IMG/VR virus record: IMGVR_UViG_3300030419_006876
Location: 1 to 25,533 of that record
DNA from: a virus
Reading direction: 5' to 3' (one strand)
DNA length: 25,533 bases
Shown here: positions 1 to 11,000 of the stretch, in pieces
How the letters are laid out: each line of letters begins with the position of its first letter
Numbering within the stretch: the stretch's first letter is position 1
The notes under the pieces: model-generated
Databases searched by the model: none
The model's input: the letters and a program-made list of their open reading frames with translations, nothing else
Told to the model about the DNA's origin: nothing
Translations under genes and position numbers: made by a program

Positions 1-1395
1 AAGTTAAGCTTTAATCTTTCACTAGTCCATGCTAATGCTAAGGCTCTTGGTGGAGATAAAAGAATATATGGTGCAAGAATATATTATAAGAAAAGTGGTG
101 ATGTAGACAGATATAGACTTGTTGAGCTTCATCTAAGAGATGGTGTTAAAAGTTCTACAAGCTCTAGTTATATACCTTGGAATGAAAGTAGTGATGTTTA
201 CAATTTATCTAGTGACATAGTATTTGAAGATGCTCCTGATATATATACTTATGAAAGTGATAAAGATGGTGTAATTGCAGAAGAGTTTTATGGGGAATCT
301 AAGGATGAAATAGCTTCTACTACTGCTGGACCAGTTGGACATGATATAAAATTTGGAACAGCTACAGTTGGTCAAAATGGACATGTGTATCTTGGGAATA
401 TAAGTTTTAATGGATCTGAGAGACCTGATGCTATGATGTATTCTCTTAAGAACTCTGGATCAGCATTTCCAATGTTCAACCTTGTTGATTCTCCTTCCTC
501 AGATGGTAGTAAAATTATTAAATTAGAGTCATTTCAGGATACAGTATTGCAGTTTAAAGAAAACTCTTTATATACTTTTAATATTTCAAATCCTCAAGCT
601 CCTTACGCAGAAGCAGTATTTAAGGATTGTGGAATATATAATCCCTGCCAAGTATTTAAAACTTCATTTGGAGTTATATTTGCTAATGATAATGGTTGCT
701 TTATATATGATGGAAGAAGTGTAACATCTTTAACTAATGGTAAATTTGCTAGAACTGATTGGGCTCTTACTAGTGGTTCTGGCATAGGAGTTGATGGAGC
801 AGCAGTTCCATGTGTAGGTTATGATCCACGTTCACAAAATATAATTGTTTTAAAGAATATTGGAGATAATTCTACAGATACCGGAGCTTGGATTTTTAAT
901 ATGCCAACTCAATCATGGACTGAAGGTTTAGACATGATAACAAATGGTAATGAGAATAGACATACTAATTTTATTATAACATCAGATGGTTATTTATCTA
1001 TTAAGCGTGATGATTCTCAATCTATCTTTGACTATACTCAAGGCAATAATGCACAAAAGTTTATCTTTCAAACAAAAGATATGGACTTCGGATTACCATC
1101 TCAAACTAAGAAATTATTTAAAGTATATATTACATATAAAGGGAATGCATCTAATCTAACTGCGACATGGAGATATAATGGTGAGACAACAGACAGAGGG
1201 TTTACTGCTACAAATTGGGCTGATAACTCTGATATAGATGACTTTGAGGTAGCTACACTCGTTCCTGATAGTTTAGCTGAATCTAAAGGTTGGAAAAGTA
1301 TGTCAATATATATTACAAGTGCATCAAATACTGTTGCTACGGATTTTGAGATAAATGATATTGCAATTTTATATAGAGCGAGACCAATAAAATAA
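1..1395 (+). CDS. Phage tail/virion structural protein, 5' truncated by window edge
   Basis: The frame is open from base 1 to the TAA at 1393-1395, so the true start lies upstream; about 464 codons are visible. The protein is rich in Ser, Asn, Gly and aromatic residues with short beta-strand-like stretches. A segment around 600-760 reads FGVIFANDNGCFIYDG, a pattern I associate with beta-propeller-like tail or DNA-stabilisation proteins of podovirus-like phages (gp10-like); this is recognition of style, not a proven match. There is no signal peptide or membrane segment in the visible part. It overlaps the following fibre gene by one base (TAATG), so the two are probably translationally coupled. 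A GTG at 385 could be read as a start, but the coding pattern continues unbroken upstream of it. A tail structural role is likely; the exact component is uncertain. Confidence 0.72.
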   Translation, partial: KLSFNLSLVHANAKALGGDKRIYGARIYYKKSGDVDRYRLVELHLRDGVKSSTSSSYIPWNESSDVYNLSSDIVFEDAPDIYTYESDKDGVIAEEFYGESKDEIASTTAGPVGHDIKFGTATVGQNGHVYLGNISFNGSERPDAMMYSLKNSGSAFPMFNLVDSPSSDGSKIIKLESFQDTVLQFKENSLYTFNISNPQAPYAEAVFKDCGIYNPCQVFKTSFGVIFANDNGCFIYDGRSVTSLTNGKFARTDWALTSGSGIGVDGAAVPCVGYDPRSQNIIVLKNIGDNSTDTGAWIFNMPTQSWTEGLDMITNGNENRHTNFIITSDGYLSIKRDDSQSIFDYTQGNNAQKFIFQTKDMDFGLPSQTKKLFKVYITYKGNASNLTATWRYNGETTDRGFTATNWADNSDIDDFEVATLVPDSLAESKGWKSMSIYITSASNTVATDFEINDIAILYRARPIK

Positions 1396-2942
1396 TGGCA
1401 TTAGATAAGTCAGGATCATTACAATGGGGAAAAGGTACTAGACCAACATCTAGGAGTGAGATTGGTACACCTAATCCAAGTGAAGGTAGTAATGGAGATA
1501 TTCAGCTAAGAAATACTAATATTGGTGCAAGGTTATTTGGTAAGGTTGGTGGCAAGTGGCTATCTATTAACTTATCTAGTACAAAAGAAATGAGACTTGG
1601 TATTAATGATAGAAAGCAAATATTTATTAATAGTAATGGATTTAGATTTGGTGCTAATTCTGCTACTGAAACTGCACTTAGAATAGCAAATGATGGTTCA
1701 TTGTCTATAGGTACTAGTACAACTAAAAAAGTTAATATTTCATCAGCAGGCGTTTTAACTGTCGCAGATGTTCTTCTTACTGGTAAAATTGGATTAACTG
1801 GCACGGATAATAATATTTGTATTGGTGTTAACAATTCTGATGCTGGTGATGATAATGTGTCTATTGGCACTGATGCTGGCAGTTCTCTTGAAAGTGGTGG
1901 AGACTTAAATATATCTATTGGGACAAAGGCAGGAGAAGACATTACCACTGGCGATCAGAATACTTTAATTGGTTATAATGCTGGAAAAGAGATTTCAACA
2001 CAAGGCTTTAGTACATTTGTGGGTACTTATGCTGGGAACGTAGCAACTGGGGCTGGCAATACTGGTTTTGGTACAGGTGCTGGTCAAGTAATTACAGATG
2101 GCTATTGGAATACTTATATTGGGTTTAATACAAGAGGTTCTGGGACTAGCGTTGTAAATGAAGTAGTTCTTGCAGGTGGATCAAGTGGAACTGCTGGTAA
2201 TGGTAGCAATACAGTTACGCTTGGTACTGATTCTGCTACTGATGTATATATGGGGGAAAATGGAAGAGCTAATGTCCATGGAAAAGTCATGGCTCTTTAT
2301 GATATGGGATACACTGGTGCTGATGGAGGAACTTCTCCAACTAATATAACTGATTACATGCAAATTTATGGAAGTATTTATAATAAACTATATCTTGTAA
2401 ATGGTGAAGGCAATCATTATGAATTAGAGGCTGTAAGTAGTCCAAGTGGAAGACATACTCTATCTGGATTACAAGATATAAGGTATAATCATAGTGGTGA
2501 TAATACAGTTATTACACAATTTTACAGGCGTGAAGGTGGGACATCTGCAAGTCATGCATTTAAAATTCCAGCACATGCTATTATAACGAGGGTTGTTGCA
2601 GTTGTACAAACTGCTAGCAATCAATCTACTCATAAGGTTAATATAATGATGTCAGCTACCCATGGTACTGCTGCAGATTCATCTATATCTAGTGGAACTG
2701 AGCTTTTAGGTGCTGGATCTGCTAACGCTGATACGATTAGTACTGATGTAGCTTTAGGTGGAACTTCAGAAGATATTGATCTAAATGGAGATCATAAAAA
2801 AGTTTATATGTGTAATACATTGGTAAGAAATGGAGGTAGTGATCAGTATATATATATATGTAATGCTGGTACTGGAAATGGAACTACAAACTCAACAGCA
2901 GGTACTTTATCTATATTGATAGAATACTATGGAATGGATTAA
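1395..2942 (+). CDS. Tail fibre / appendage protein with glycine-rich beta repeats
   Basis: 515 aa. It starts at the ATG sharing a base with the previous stop and has no separate Shine-Dalgarno site, so it is probably translated by coupling. Residues 1-50 form a polar N-terminus containing SNGDIQLRNTNIGARLF. Residues about 138-247 hold a series of units built on IGxxAGxxITxGxxNxxIG, the type of repeat seen in trimeric phage fibres and adhesin heads. Then comes a segment containing SNTVTLGTDSATDVYMGENG, of a kind common in phage fibre or appendage proteins. The C-terminal ~150 residues contain FKIPAHAIITRVVAVVQ followed by a beta-rich Ser/Thr/Gly region, probably the outer domain that contacts the host. 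Role inferred: host recognition or particle surface. Repeat and composition are visible; receptor-binding is inferred. Confidence 0.75.
   Translation: MALDKSGSLQWGKGTRPTSRSEIGTPNPSEGSNGDIQLRNTNIGARLFGKVGGKWLSINLSSTKEMRLGINDRKQIFINSNGFRFGANSATETALRIANDGSLSIGTSTTKKVNISSAGVLTVADVLLTGKIGLTGTDNNICIGVNNSDAGDDNVSIGTDAGSSLESGGDLNISIGTKAGEDITTGDQNTLIGYNAGKEISTQGFSTFVGTYAGNVATGAGNTGFGTGAGQVITDGYWNTYIGFNTRGSGTSVVNEVVLAGGSSGTAGNGSNTVTLGTDSATDVYMGENGRANVHGKVMALYDMGYTGADGGTSPTNITDYMQIYGSIYNKLYLVNGEGNHYELEAVSSPSGRHTLSGLQDIRYNHSGDNTVITQFYRREGGTSASHAFKIPAHAIITRVVAVVQTASNQSTHKVNIMMSATHGTAADSSISSGTELLGAGSANADTISTDVALGGTSEDIDLNGDHKKVYMCNTLVRNGGSDQYIYICNAGTGNGTTNSTAGTLSILIEYYGMD
1806..2135 (+). repeat. Degenerate tandem repeat coding for fibre beta units
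   Basis: About five to six imperfect protein units of roughly 20-23 residues with the core IGxxAGxxIxxGxxN, for example IGTKAGEDITTGDQN, IGYNAGKEISTQGFS and FGTGAGQVITDGYWN. The DNA copies have diverged, so the repeat is clear in protein and weak in nucleotides. Such arrays usually fold as stacked beta layers in a trimer, and copy number can change by recombination. Confidence 0.7.
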
Positions 2943-2967
2943 TAATTTAAAATAAGAGGTAAGTAAA

Positions 2968-4212
2968 ATGGCAGTAAGTACGTCAAGACTTAAAATTAGA
3001 AAAGCTCAAAGAAAAGAGGCAAGAGAAGTTGCTGAAGCTGCAGCTAGACAGAGAGCAAGGCAAAAGAAAAGAAAAGGGTTTTTAGGTAAAATATCTGGCA
3101 TCGTTGGTGGTGGTCTTGGATCACTTATAGGTGGTGCTTTAGGTGTTGCCTCTGGAGGTCTTTTAATGCCACTTATTATGGGTGCTTCAACATTAGCTGC
3201 GAAAAAAGGATTAGATGAGGCTACTAAAAAGGGAGTGTTTGGTAGAGGTCTGATGGGTTATGATCCAAGAGATCTAAAAAGAGCTGGAAAGGAATTTGGA
3301 TATGCTGAAGCACAAAAAGGACAAGAAATGGCAGAGCTTAAAGCAGGGGCAAAAGAAAGGTCTACTATAATGGGTGAGCTTCAAAGTGCATATGCAGGTG
3401 CTGCTCTAGGTGGATTAAAAGGTGCAATGAAAGGTGCTTATAAGTCAGGTGGTCTTAAAGGTGTTTTGGGTGAGTTTGGAAAAGGAAAGACATGGATGGG
3501 GCAAGGAGCTGGTGGTGTTACCGGTACTGGTGGTGGACTATTTGGAAAAGGCATGGAAGGTGTTAAAGAATATGCTACTGATGCATGGAGTGGTGCAGGA
3601 ACTTATGCCAAAAAGCAAGCTAGTCAACTTGCAAAAAGCTCTTTAACAAAAAAATTAAAAGAATTTGATCCTACAGGTGGAATGGGAGTTGATCTTTTAA
3701 GTCAAGTACCTAGTAGTGTGGAAGGCTTAGGGCGTAAAATAAAGCATGGAGTTTATGATCAGCCTGCGATGACTCTTGGTCAAGGCAATGTATCTCCACT
3801 TAAAAGTTTAGGTATGGGAGTTGGACAATCTCAAGAAGTACAACCTCCAGCACCTGCAGGTGGCAATCTTGATGAACTTTCTTTTGGACAGGCATTTAAG
3901 CAGGAATTTGCTAGTCGTCCTGGGGAAACAATGAATTGGAGAGGACAGGATTATGCATTAGAGCAAGCTGAAGATGGTGGATATATCCCTAAGTATCAAG
4001 AAGGTGGAAATGTTCAACAACAACAAATGAACACTCAACCTCTTAGTGGACAAGATTTATTAGGGATGCTTATGTCTGATCAGCCTCAAGATAAAGAAGA
4101 ACTTGAGGATACTGATCCACGTGTTCCCACTATAGCTGAATACTTTGGTTCTCAAGGCAAAACATACACCGGTACTAATACTAAGAGTTTATCTCAAATG
4201 CTTGGAAGGTAA
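2968..4212 (+). CDS. Gly/Ala-rich internal virion protein (probable ejection protein)
   Basis: 414 aa, preceded by GAGGT with seven bases to the ATG. Residues 1-35 are very basic and Arg/Lys/Ala-rich (RKAQRKEAREVAEAAARQ), likely a helix. Residues about 37-75 are hydrophobic with spaced glycines (GGGLGSLIGGALGVASGGLL), a glycine-zipper pattern typical of membrane-inserting virion proteins. The middle is rich in Gly, Ala and Lys, with repeated GGLKG-like blocks. The C-terminal third is polar with Gln/Pro and carries GGYIPKYQEGG, a segment I recognise from other phage virion proteins. It sits first in a run of four genes ending with the lysozyme-like and giant proteins, the position of T7 gp14-like internal core proteins. 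Function by position and composition only; no catalytic motif seen. Confidence 0.6.
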   Translation: MAVSTSRLKIRKAQRKEAREVAEAAARQRARQKKRKGFLGKISGIVGGGLGSLIGGALGVASGGLLMPLIMGASTLAAKKGLDEATKKGVFGRGLMGYDPRDLKRAGKEFGYAEAQKGQEMAELKAGAKERSTIMGELQSAYAGAALGGLKGAMKGAYKSGGLKGVLGEFGKGKTWMGQGAGGVTGTGGGLFGKGMEGVKEYATDAWSGAGTYAKKQASQLAKSSLTKKLKEFDPTGGMGVDLLSQVPSSVEGLGRKIKHGVYDQPAMTLGQGNVSPLKSLGMGVGQSQEVQPPAPAGGNLDELSFGQAFKQEFASRPGETMNWRGQDYALEQAEDGGYIPKYQEGGNVQQQQMNTQPLSGQDLLGMLMSDQPQDKEELEDTDPRVPTIAEYFGSQGKTYTGTNTKSLSQMLGR

Positions 4213-4217
4213 TAAAT

Positions 4218-5846
4218 ATGTCAAAAATATATAATGAAGTAGTCATTGATATGAATCCAGAATCACCTGATTTTGAACAGGTGCTTCATGAGGATAGTTT
4301 TGAATATAATGGTGAAATGGCTTTATGCCATATGATTCAATCACTTGGAGGTACTCCTAAACACCACACTCATCCAACGAAGGAGGAGGAAGCACGTGCT
4401 AAAGAGAAGAGATTGTCTGGAGTAAACCCTAAATGGGGAGATAAAGCACAAGATTTTTTTAATAGTCTAGACCTTTCTGATAAAAGTAGAGAAGATGTAT
4501 ATAATTTATATAATGATTGGTATAAAGAAAACGAAGACAATTTAGACAGTAGAAGTTCTGAAAAGAAAAATAAAAGACAAATATATGCAGCCCTTCAAGG
4601 AAGTGATTTTGGAGAATATACAAAAGGATATGATGATGTTGAGGAAGGTGAGATAATGTATGATAAATCTGGGGAGGGTGCTAAAGAGCTGATGTTTCAA
4701 GATGGAGAATGGGTAGAAACAGGGAATAAAGCTTTGGAATGGTGGAAGACAAAAGGGAAGGTAGTTGATGAAGCCGGATTACAAAAATCACAAGATGTTG
4801 CTAAGTCTGCTTTTGAAGAACGAAGAGAAGAGTCTGGAGATCCACACGAAGGGAAGTTTATGATTGTTCCTTCAGGCACTTATGAAGAGAAATATAAAAA
4901 AGAAGCTTTTGGAGAAACGGAAATAAGAAGTCGTAACGTCAAAGGAGCAGATAGATATGAATATAGAAATGGGGAATGGGTTAAGACTAATACAAAGCCT
5001 TTGAAGTATAGTCTCTATGAAAAGAAAGCCGGACAAGATGGCTTAAAAGATGCTCGTGGTGCTGAGTATAATGTGTTTTCTAAAGATACTGAGTTTACTT
5101 CTGAAGCACTTGCAAGTGGAGATTTTGATCTTTCTGATCCTTTATTCTTTGATCCTCTAGCATCAAAAGCAAATAAGGCAGGTGATCCAACTGGAGGAGA
5201 AGATATAGATGGTGATGGTACTCCTGATCCACAGCCTGCCCCAGGGAGTGATTGGGGTGCTGAGAGTTTTGGAAAAGATGATTTTATTGATTCGGTAACT
5301 GGAAAACAATTGGGAGTTGATCAGATTATTGAAAATCTTGCAGGCAAAGGTGTTATCAAGCCAGGAATAAAAGGTGATGATTATAACCAATTAAAAAATA
5401 ATATAATGAAAAATGCTCCTAGGTTTGCAGATTTTGCACCATCTGAAGAACAGATGGAATTTGCTCAAGCTGATTTCAAAAAAGATTTAGGTGCTATACA
5501 AGACCAAGCTGCTTCTCCTGAGGTTGCTGCTATGTCAAGGGCTGAGGCTGGTGGTCAAGGTTCTGCGATGAGGCAGAAGAGGAAACAAGAAAAAAATGTT
5601 GCAAAGAAATTTGAACAAGCTCAAACTGCTTATCAAAGAGATGTTTATAATTTAAATAAAAACGCTACGGACAAGTATGAGAGTGAGTTAGCTACGTATT
5701 GGGATACTGTTCCGGAGCATTTAACCAAGTCAGCACTTGGTGGTTATATTTATAGAGATGGTTCTGGGATAAGTACAGATAATAAAAATTCAACAAAAAC
5801 TTTTTTAGATATTTTAACAGAGTTGCCAGACTCAGGAGGTGTATAA
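4218..5846 (+). CDS. Hypothetical virion-associated protein with one DxDGDG calcium-loop motif
   Basis: 542 aa. It starts five bases after the previous stop, with GGAAGGT upstream. The protein is highly charged and Lys/Glu/Asp/Trp-rich, with recurring 'DGEWVxTxxK' segments (around residues 163 and 251) that look like an internal duplication. Near residue 330 it has EDIDGDGTPD, matching the calcium-binding loop of dockerin/thrombospondin-3 type repeats, but only one copy. The C-terminal quarter (about 400-510) is Ala/Gln/Lys-rich and probably helical. No signal peptide or membrane segment. The stop is directly abutted by the next ATG and the coding end carries that gene's Shine-Dalgarno site, so the two are co-translated. 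By position it is probably part of the ejection or tail apparatus; I do not recognise the family. Confidence 0.55.
   Translation: MSKIYNEVVIDMNPESPDFEQVLHEDSFEYNGEMALCHMIQSLGGTPKHHTHPTKEEEARAKEKRLSGVNPKWGDKAQDFFNSLDLSDKSREDVYNLYNDWYKENEDNLDSRSSEKKNKRQIYAALQGSDFGEYTKGYDDVEEGEIMYDKSGEGAKELMFQDGEWVETGNKALEWWKTKGKVVDEAGLQKSQDVAKSAFEERREESGDPHEGKFMIVPSGTYEEKYKKEAFGETEIRSRNVKGADRYEYRNGEWVKTNTKPLKYSLYEKKAGQDGLKDARGAEYNVFSKDTEFTSEALASGDFDLSDPLFFDPLASKANKAGDPTGGEDIDGDGTPDPQPAPGSDWGAESFGKDDFIDSVTGKQLGVDQIIENLAGKGVIKPGIKGDDYNQLKNNIMKNAPRFADFAPSEEQMEFAQADFKKDLGAIQDQAASPEVAAMSRAEAGGQGSAMRQKRKQEKNVAKKFEQAQTAYQRDVYNLNKNATDKYESELATYWDTVPEHLTKSALGGYIYRDGSGISTDNKNSTKTFLDILTELPDSGGV
5834..5840 (+). promoter_or_regulatory. 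Ribosome-binding site AGGAGGT
   Basis: A perfect Shine-Dalgarno sequence six bases before the ATG at 5847, inside the 3' end of the preceding gene. It fixes the start of the lysozyme-domain protein and shows the host uses anti-SD pairing. Confidence 0.85.
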
Positions 5847-8033
5847 ATGGCTCAAGACATGTGGAGTTTATTTAATAGTGAATTAGCAAAAGCTGAGAGA
5901 AGAGAAGGCTCAGAGCCTGACTATTGGGATCATATGCTTAAAGTAAGAGAGGCTAAACAAAGAGCTGACTTGTATACGGATCAAGACCTAAAAGAAAGAA
6001 ATGTATCTTTGACAAATCTAATAGATGAAATTGATACAATAAGTGGATTAGATAATTTAACTAAAAATGAGTTAAATACTTATGAAAATGATGCTTATAG
6101 TCTTGGGAAAGGATCAAATATTGTTTCCCATAAGACAATGCAAGATAAAATTAACGACAGACGTAACGCAATAGTGAAATATAATGGAGCTATGGATCAA
6201 TTTGAAAGCTTTAGGAAATCACCAACATATCTCAATGAGGTAGATGAATGGATTAATCTTGATTCAGCGTATGACAAAGTAAATGCAAGACTCAAAGCTG
6301 ATGGGAAAAAGCAATATGGCTATCCAATAGAATACATAAAAGATCAGTTTGATGAAATAACTAGAATTGAGCAGGCTATGAGAAGTGGCTTTGAATTTGA
6401 TCAGCAGGGAAATATAACAAAAAATAATTTTAAATCTATTTATGATGATAATGATATGTATATGGAGTTACAGGAACATAAAAAAAGACTTAATATTGCC
6501 TTAACGAGTTTAGCTGATAATAAAATTAATGCAGAAGAAGCACAAGCAATTATAATGGCGAAGCCCGAAGAATATGAAACAATGAGAAAAGATGCAAAAG
6601 ATAATGCCAAAACTGCTTATAAAACAAATAATGCTCAAGCTTTAAAATATGAATACCTTAAGGCTTCTGTAAAAAAAGCTGAAGAAAATGGTACTCCTTT
6701 AACTACTGATTTGTTAAAGCAAGGAGCACTTGAGGAAAGCTTTGATTCAGCCAATACTGAGACTGAACTTTCAGGTTTAGCTTTGATGGGTATGAACAAT
6801 AATTATAAAGGTGTTTATGAATTTCTAGATGATAAACAAGAACTATATACAGGAAGAGCAAGACAAAATAGTGACACATACTATGAATGGGCTGGAACAA
6901 GATTATATTATCCTGATACTCAGATTGTTGACCCAGGTAGCCATATATTAAAAGTAAAATCTGGAGAGGAAAATAAAAATCTTATTCTAGAGAATATTCC
7001 TGAACTTTCAGGACTTCCCGATCCTGACAAGCCTGTTGAAGTAGATGATGAAGAAGAGATGGACTTTGAGCCAGCTGACCCATTGGCAAAGGTTAAAAAA
7101 GATGATCCTGACGATCCTAGAGCTTCAAGAAATAACAATCCTGGAAATCTAAAATTTAATCAGCAGATAAAATCTACTGGGAAAGATGATGATGGATTTG
7201 CTAAATTTGGTACGGCAGATGATGGTTGGAATGCATTGTATGCTCAAATTGACGGAGCAAAGAGAGGAACTACACCAAATTATGTAAGAGATGATTATAC
7301 ATTATCAGAGTTTATCCATAAATATGCACCACCAGAAAATGAACAAGGCGAAGTAATTAATGATACTGAGACATATCTTTCAAATTTAGAAAATTGGCTA
7401 GACGTTGATGGTAGCACAAAATTAAAAGATATTAATACAAAGCAACTTGCAAATGCTATTGCAAGGCAAGAAGGTTACACAGGAGATTTTCCAGAATCCG
7501 GAGTTCCTGCAAAAACAAAACTTGGTGTAAAGGGAAAGATGTTAACTTATCAAGAAGGAGAACAAAAAGGAAGAGAAAAGGGAGACGTTGTAACACGTAC
7601 TCCAGGAGCATACTGGCCAGTGTTTAAAAGGCATCAAGAGAATTTAAGACAAATTGCTGTAGAAAAATATAATATAAAAGAAAACAAAGCTAAATATAAA
7701 AATATACGATCTTTTGTTGAGAAAAAATTTGACGAATTTCTAAAACAAAGAGGACTGCATGGAAAAGGATATAGCAAAGGTGATTATATATATTTTTTCC
7801 CAACCGATGATAAATATGGTTATCGTGAATTTAAAGATACAGTCTGGAAAGGAACAACTAAACCTAAAGGAGAAGGGATTATTAATAAAATCAAGGGATG
7901 GGGAGTAAAGACTAAGGGTCTTCAAAAGCCAATACTTGATAAATATGATTATGAAGGAGGCAAGATCACCGGTGCATATGCTGATTTTGCACGTTTGTTT
8001 GATGAGTTTAGAGAATTTCTGCATACAGTTTAA
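5847..8033 (+). CDS. Virion protein with lysozyme/transglycosylase-like NNNPGN domain
   Basis: 728 aa. Residues 1-400 are charged and mostly helical with many Lys/Glu/Asn and no recognised domain. After an acidic linker (about 390-410, VDDEEEMDFE) comes RNNNPGNLKF at about 428-437, then GFAKFGTADDGWNAL and YTLSEFIHKYAPPENE. That order matches the lytic domain of virion muralytic proteins of the PRD1 P5/NNNPGN type: conserved N-N-N-P-G-N, an aromatic-Gly segment, then a helix with KYAP and an E/N-rich loop. Its role would be local cutting of peptidoglycan during DNA entry. The C-terminal 160 residues are basic and unassigned. It lies just before the giant protein in an ejection-like operon, so delivery with the DNA is inferred. 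The domain call is good; the exact bond cleaved cannot be stated. Confidence 0.72.
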   Translation: MAQDMWSLFNSELAKAERREGSEPDYWDHMLKVREAKQRADLYTDQDLKERNVSLTNLIDEIDTISGLDNLTKNELNTYENDAYSLGKGSNIVSHKTMQDKINDRRNAIVKYNGAMDQFESFRKSPTYLNEVDEWINLDSAYDKVNARLKADGKKQYGYPIEYIKDQFDEITRIEQAMRSGFEFDQQGNITKNNFKSIYDDNDMYMELQEHKKRLNIALTSLADNKINAEEAQAIIMAKPEEYETMRKDAKDNAKTAYKTNNAQALKYEYLKASVKKAEENGTPLTTDLLKQGALEESFDSANTETELSGLALMGMNNNYKGVYEFLDDKQELYTGRARQNSDTYYEWAGTRLYYPDTQIVDPGSHILKVKSGEENKNLILENIPELSGLPDPDKPVEVDDEEEMDFEPADPLAKVKKDDPDDPRASRNNNPGNLKFNQQIKSTGKDDDGFAKFGTADDGWNALYAQIDGAKRGTTPNYVRDDYTLSEFIHKYAPPENEQGEVINDTETYLSNLENWLDVDGSTKLKDINTKQLANAIARQEGYTGDFPESGVPAKTKLGVKGKMLTYQEGEQKGREKGDVVTRTPGAYWPVFKRHQENLRQIAVEKYNIKENKAKYKNIRSFVEKKFDEFLKQRGLHGKGYSKGDYIYFFPTDDKYGYREFKDTVWKGTTKPKGEGIINKIKGWGVKTKGLQKPILDKYDYEGGKITGAYADFARLFDEFREFLHTV

Positions 8034-8053
8034 TATAGGACTTTAAATATTAT

Positions 8054-11000
8054 ATGAAAGCAAAATACGGACAAGTTGATATAGAATCATTAGTAAAGGA
8101 AGCAAGGGAGAAATACCCAAGGAGATATCAGGGTCTTTCAGATAGGCATATTTATCTTACACATAAAGAAGCATATCCAGATGCAGCATGGCCAGAATTT
8201 TCCCCTTACGATATTAATGATGAAATAAATCCAAATAAAGAAACTGTTGAAGCTAAGGATAAAGACTACTCTCCTAGTACATTTGAGAAAATAGCATTAG
8301 CTGGGCTTCCTGAGGTTTGGGCTGATCAGCATGATTGGGCAAAAGAGGCTTATAATAATTCTATAGCTGGAATGACCTATACACTTTTACATGGCAAGCC
8401 TAAATATAAGATAGAAGATTATGATCGTGAGCATAAAATATGGGAAGATGCTTTAGGCTTCTTTACAGGTATAGTTTCTGCTCCAGACCTTGGATTATTT
8501 CTTGGTAGTGGTGGTGTTGGTGGAGTTGCATCAAAAAGATTACTAGCATCTAATGTTGCACAAAGATGGTTGAAAAATGGTATTGCAGCTAATACATCAT
8601 TAAAAGTACTTGATAAAAAGTTTGGCGTAGAGTCTATGGTTCGTGCTTCTCTTGATTCCGGTATAAGCTTAGGTATGTATGGAGCTGCTGGTGGAGCAAC
8701 GGCAGAGGCTACAAGACAAGTTTCAGAGGGATACGAGGATTTAGATTATAGTAAAATAGTTGGTGAAGGTGTCAAGGCTGGTGGAAGTGGAGCTATTATA
8801 GGTGCTGCTGCTGGTGGTGTTACTAAAGGTGTTATGGCAAATAAATTTGCAAGAGCTGCAAGAGCTGCGAAAAAAGGAAATAATACATTTAACAATGTTG
8901 CTACAAGAATTTTAACTAATCCTGCGTCACAGGTAGGGGCTGAAGCTGGCTTGTTCACTACTGGTCAATTAACCGAAGCATCATTGCTTCATGGTCAAGA
9001 TTTAACAACTGAAGATATTTATAAAGGTCTTTTTAATAATTTAGCTATTATTGGTGGTTTAAGACTTGCAACTAAGCCACTTAGAATTGGTCAAAATGAT
9101 ATGTCTAGGTATGAAAAAAGACGTTTAGATTATCTCAATAAGCATGTAGAAAAATTTGATAAGCATTTAAATGAAATATCAAAACAAATTAAAGGTGCTG
9201 GGATAGAAGTACCAAGAGAGCTTATAGATGAACAAGTAAAATTAAAACTTGAGACAAATGAGCAAAAGGAAGCTTTTGATTTTATTAAGTCACAAGAGAA
9301 AAGTTTACATCAAAAATTAGGAAGTAAAAACTTTAAAAACCTTAAAAAGAAAGATCAAATTGAAGCATTAAAACAATATTTACTTCTAAATAATTTCTAT
9401 ACAGATATGTATAGTAAGCTAAAAAAGAATCCAGATTTAGCATATGAGATATTTGAAAAAACTACTTTAAAGACAAAAGATGCTGAGGGTAAGCCAATCT
9501 GGAAAAGAGGGTTTAAACCAAAAAGACCTATGACTGATGCTGAAAAGAAGGCTGAGATGAAAAGGATTGACTCTCATTTGGAAACTCATGGCTTATTGAG
9601 TGATCTAAATGGCAAGCTTGCATTAAATGATAAAAAAGGTGCTAATAAAGTATTAACAAAATTAATTAAAAAAGGCTATATAGACAAGTCTGACGTAGCA
9701 TCTATTAAGGGTAAGCCTGATAGTGGGTATGGTGTTGCTCTAGAAGGAGATGTGTATAAATGGTATAATGCTAAGGGTGAACGTGGAGAAGTTAAAATTT
9801 CAAATTTCAAAGATGACCCTGTTTTTGGCTCTGCAAAGGAACAGGCTTATAGTGAAGCTGCAGCAAAGGCTAATCCATTTGGCTCAGATAAGCCTAAAGG
9901 TATCGATACAGCTAAGGTTAAAAAATCAGATTCAAAGAAAGCTGAGGTCGAGCCCAAATTAGAAGATATATATGATGCTAATAAGCTTTTAACGATAGCT
10001 GAGGGACAAGGAGTTCCAAAGGAGACTATTAATAGGCTTAAAGGCAAAGGGATTGAAACAAAAGAAAACCCTGAGGGGTATGATCTTGCAGGGTTAAGAG
10101 ATGCAATTAACATTCAAAAATCTGCTCCTTCTCAGAAGCTTTTAGAATTAGCAGAACCATTAATTTCAGGTGATAAAAAGCCTAATGGTATTTCTCAAGA
10201 CGCTTGGGTAAAAAATACAGCACTTAAAAATAACAAACGATTTTTAGAAGTAAAAGACAGAGATAATCGAAAAACTATACTCTTTGCTGCTTCTAGGTAT
10301 TTAGAGGGGAACGTAAGGAGTAAAGCTATAAATTCTGCTATTAAATTTGCACAGTTTTTAGAAAAAAATCACCCATTTGCAAAATTATCAAGTTCAGGGG
10401 CAGAGCTAGAAGTCTTATACAAAAATTATATTGATTATATTCGTAATAATTTAAAAAAAGGTAAAGGTGAAACACATATTAAGGGATATATCAATTCTGA
10501 GAATAGTGGACTTAGAGCATTTTATAAAAACACACATAAATTCCTACAAGATAATATAAATCCTATTCCATCAGGAAAAGAGAAAGTACCAACTGCAGTA
10601 AGAAAGAGTATCTTTGTTGGAGAATATCTTAAAGAAGAAACACGTAATCCTGAGTTGGAAAAATTAGCTAACAAGTATTCTCCTTCCGGTAAAGGAACTG
10701 ATGTTATTATTTCAAATAAAGGAAAACCTTACTCACAAAAAGCTAGGCAGGGTAAAGAAGTAGTTATTGAAAAAGATATGATGTATGATCTACTTACTCT
10801 TGCTAGGGTTTTAAGACCACGTAGCAATGAATTTACAAAAACTAAAATACGAAATATTAATCATACTGAGGGCTTTATATCTTTAAAAAGACATAAAACT
10901 GAAGCATTAGATATTGTTAAAATAGATAAGTCAATTTCAGAATATCTTAAAGCTCATCAGAAAAAACATAATTTAAAAGATAACGATTATATTTTCTTTG

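Noticed and set aside
1502-1948. 148-aa reading frame on the - strand
   Set aside because: It lies fully inside the fibre gene and its text mirrors the repeat codons; composition is not protein-like and there is no ribosome site.
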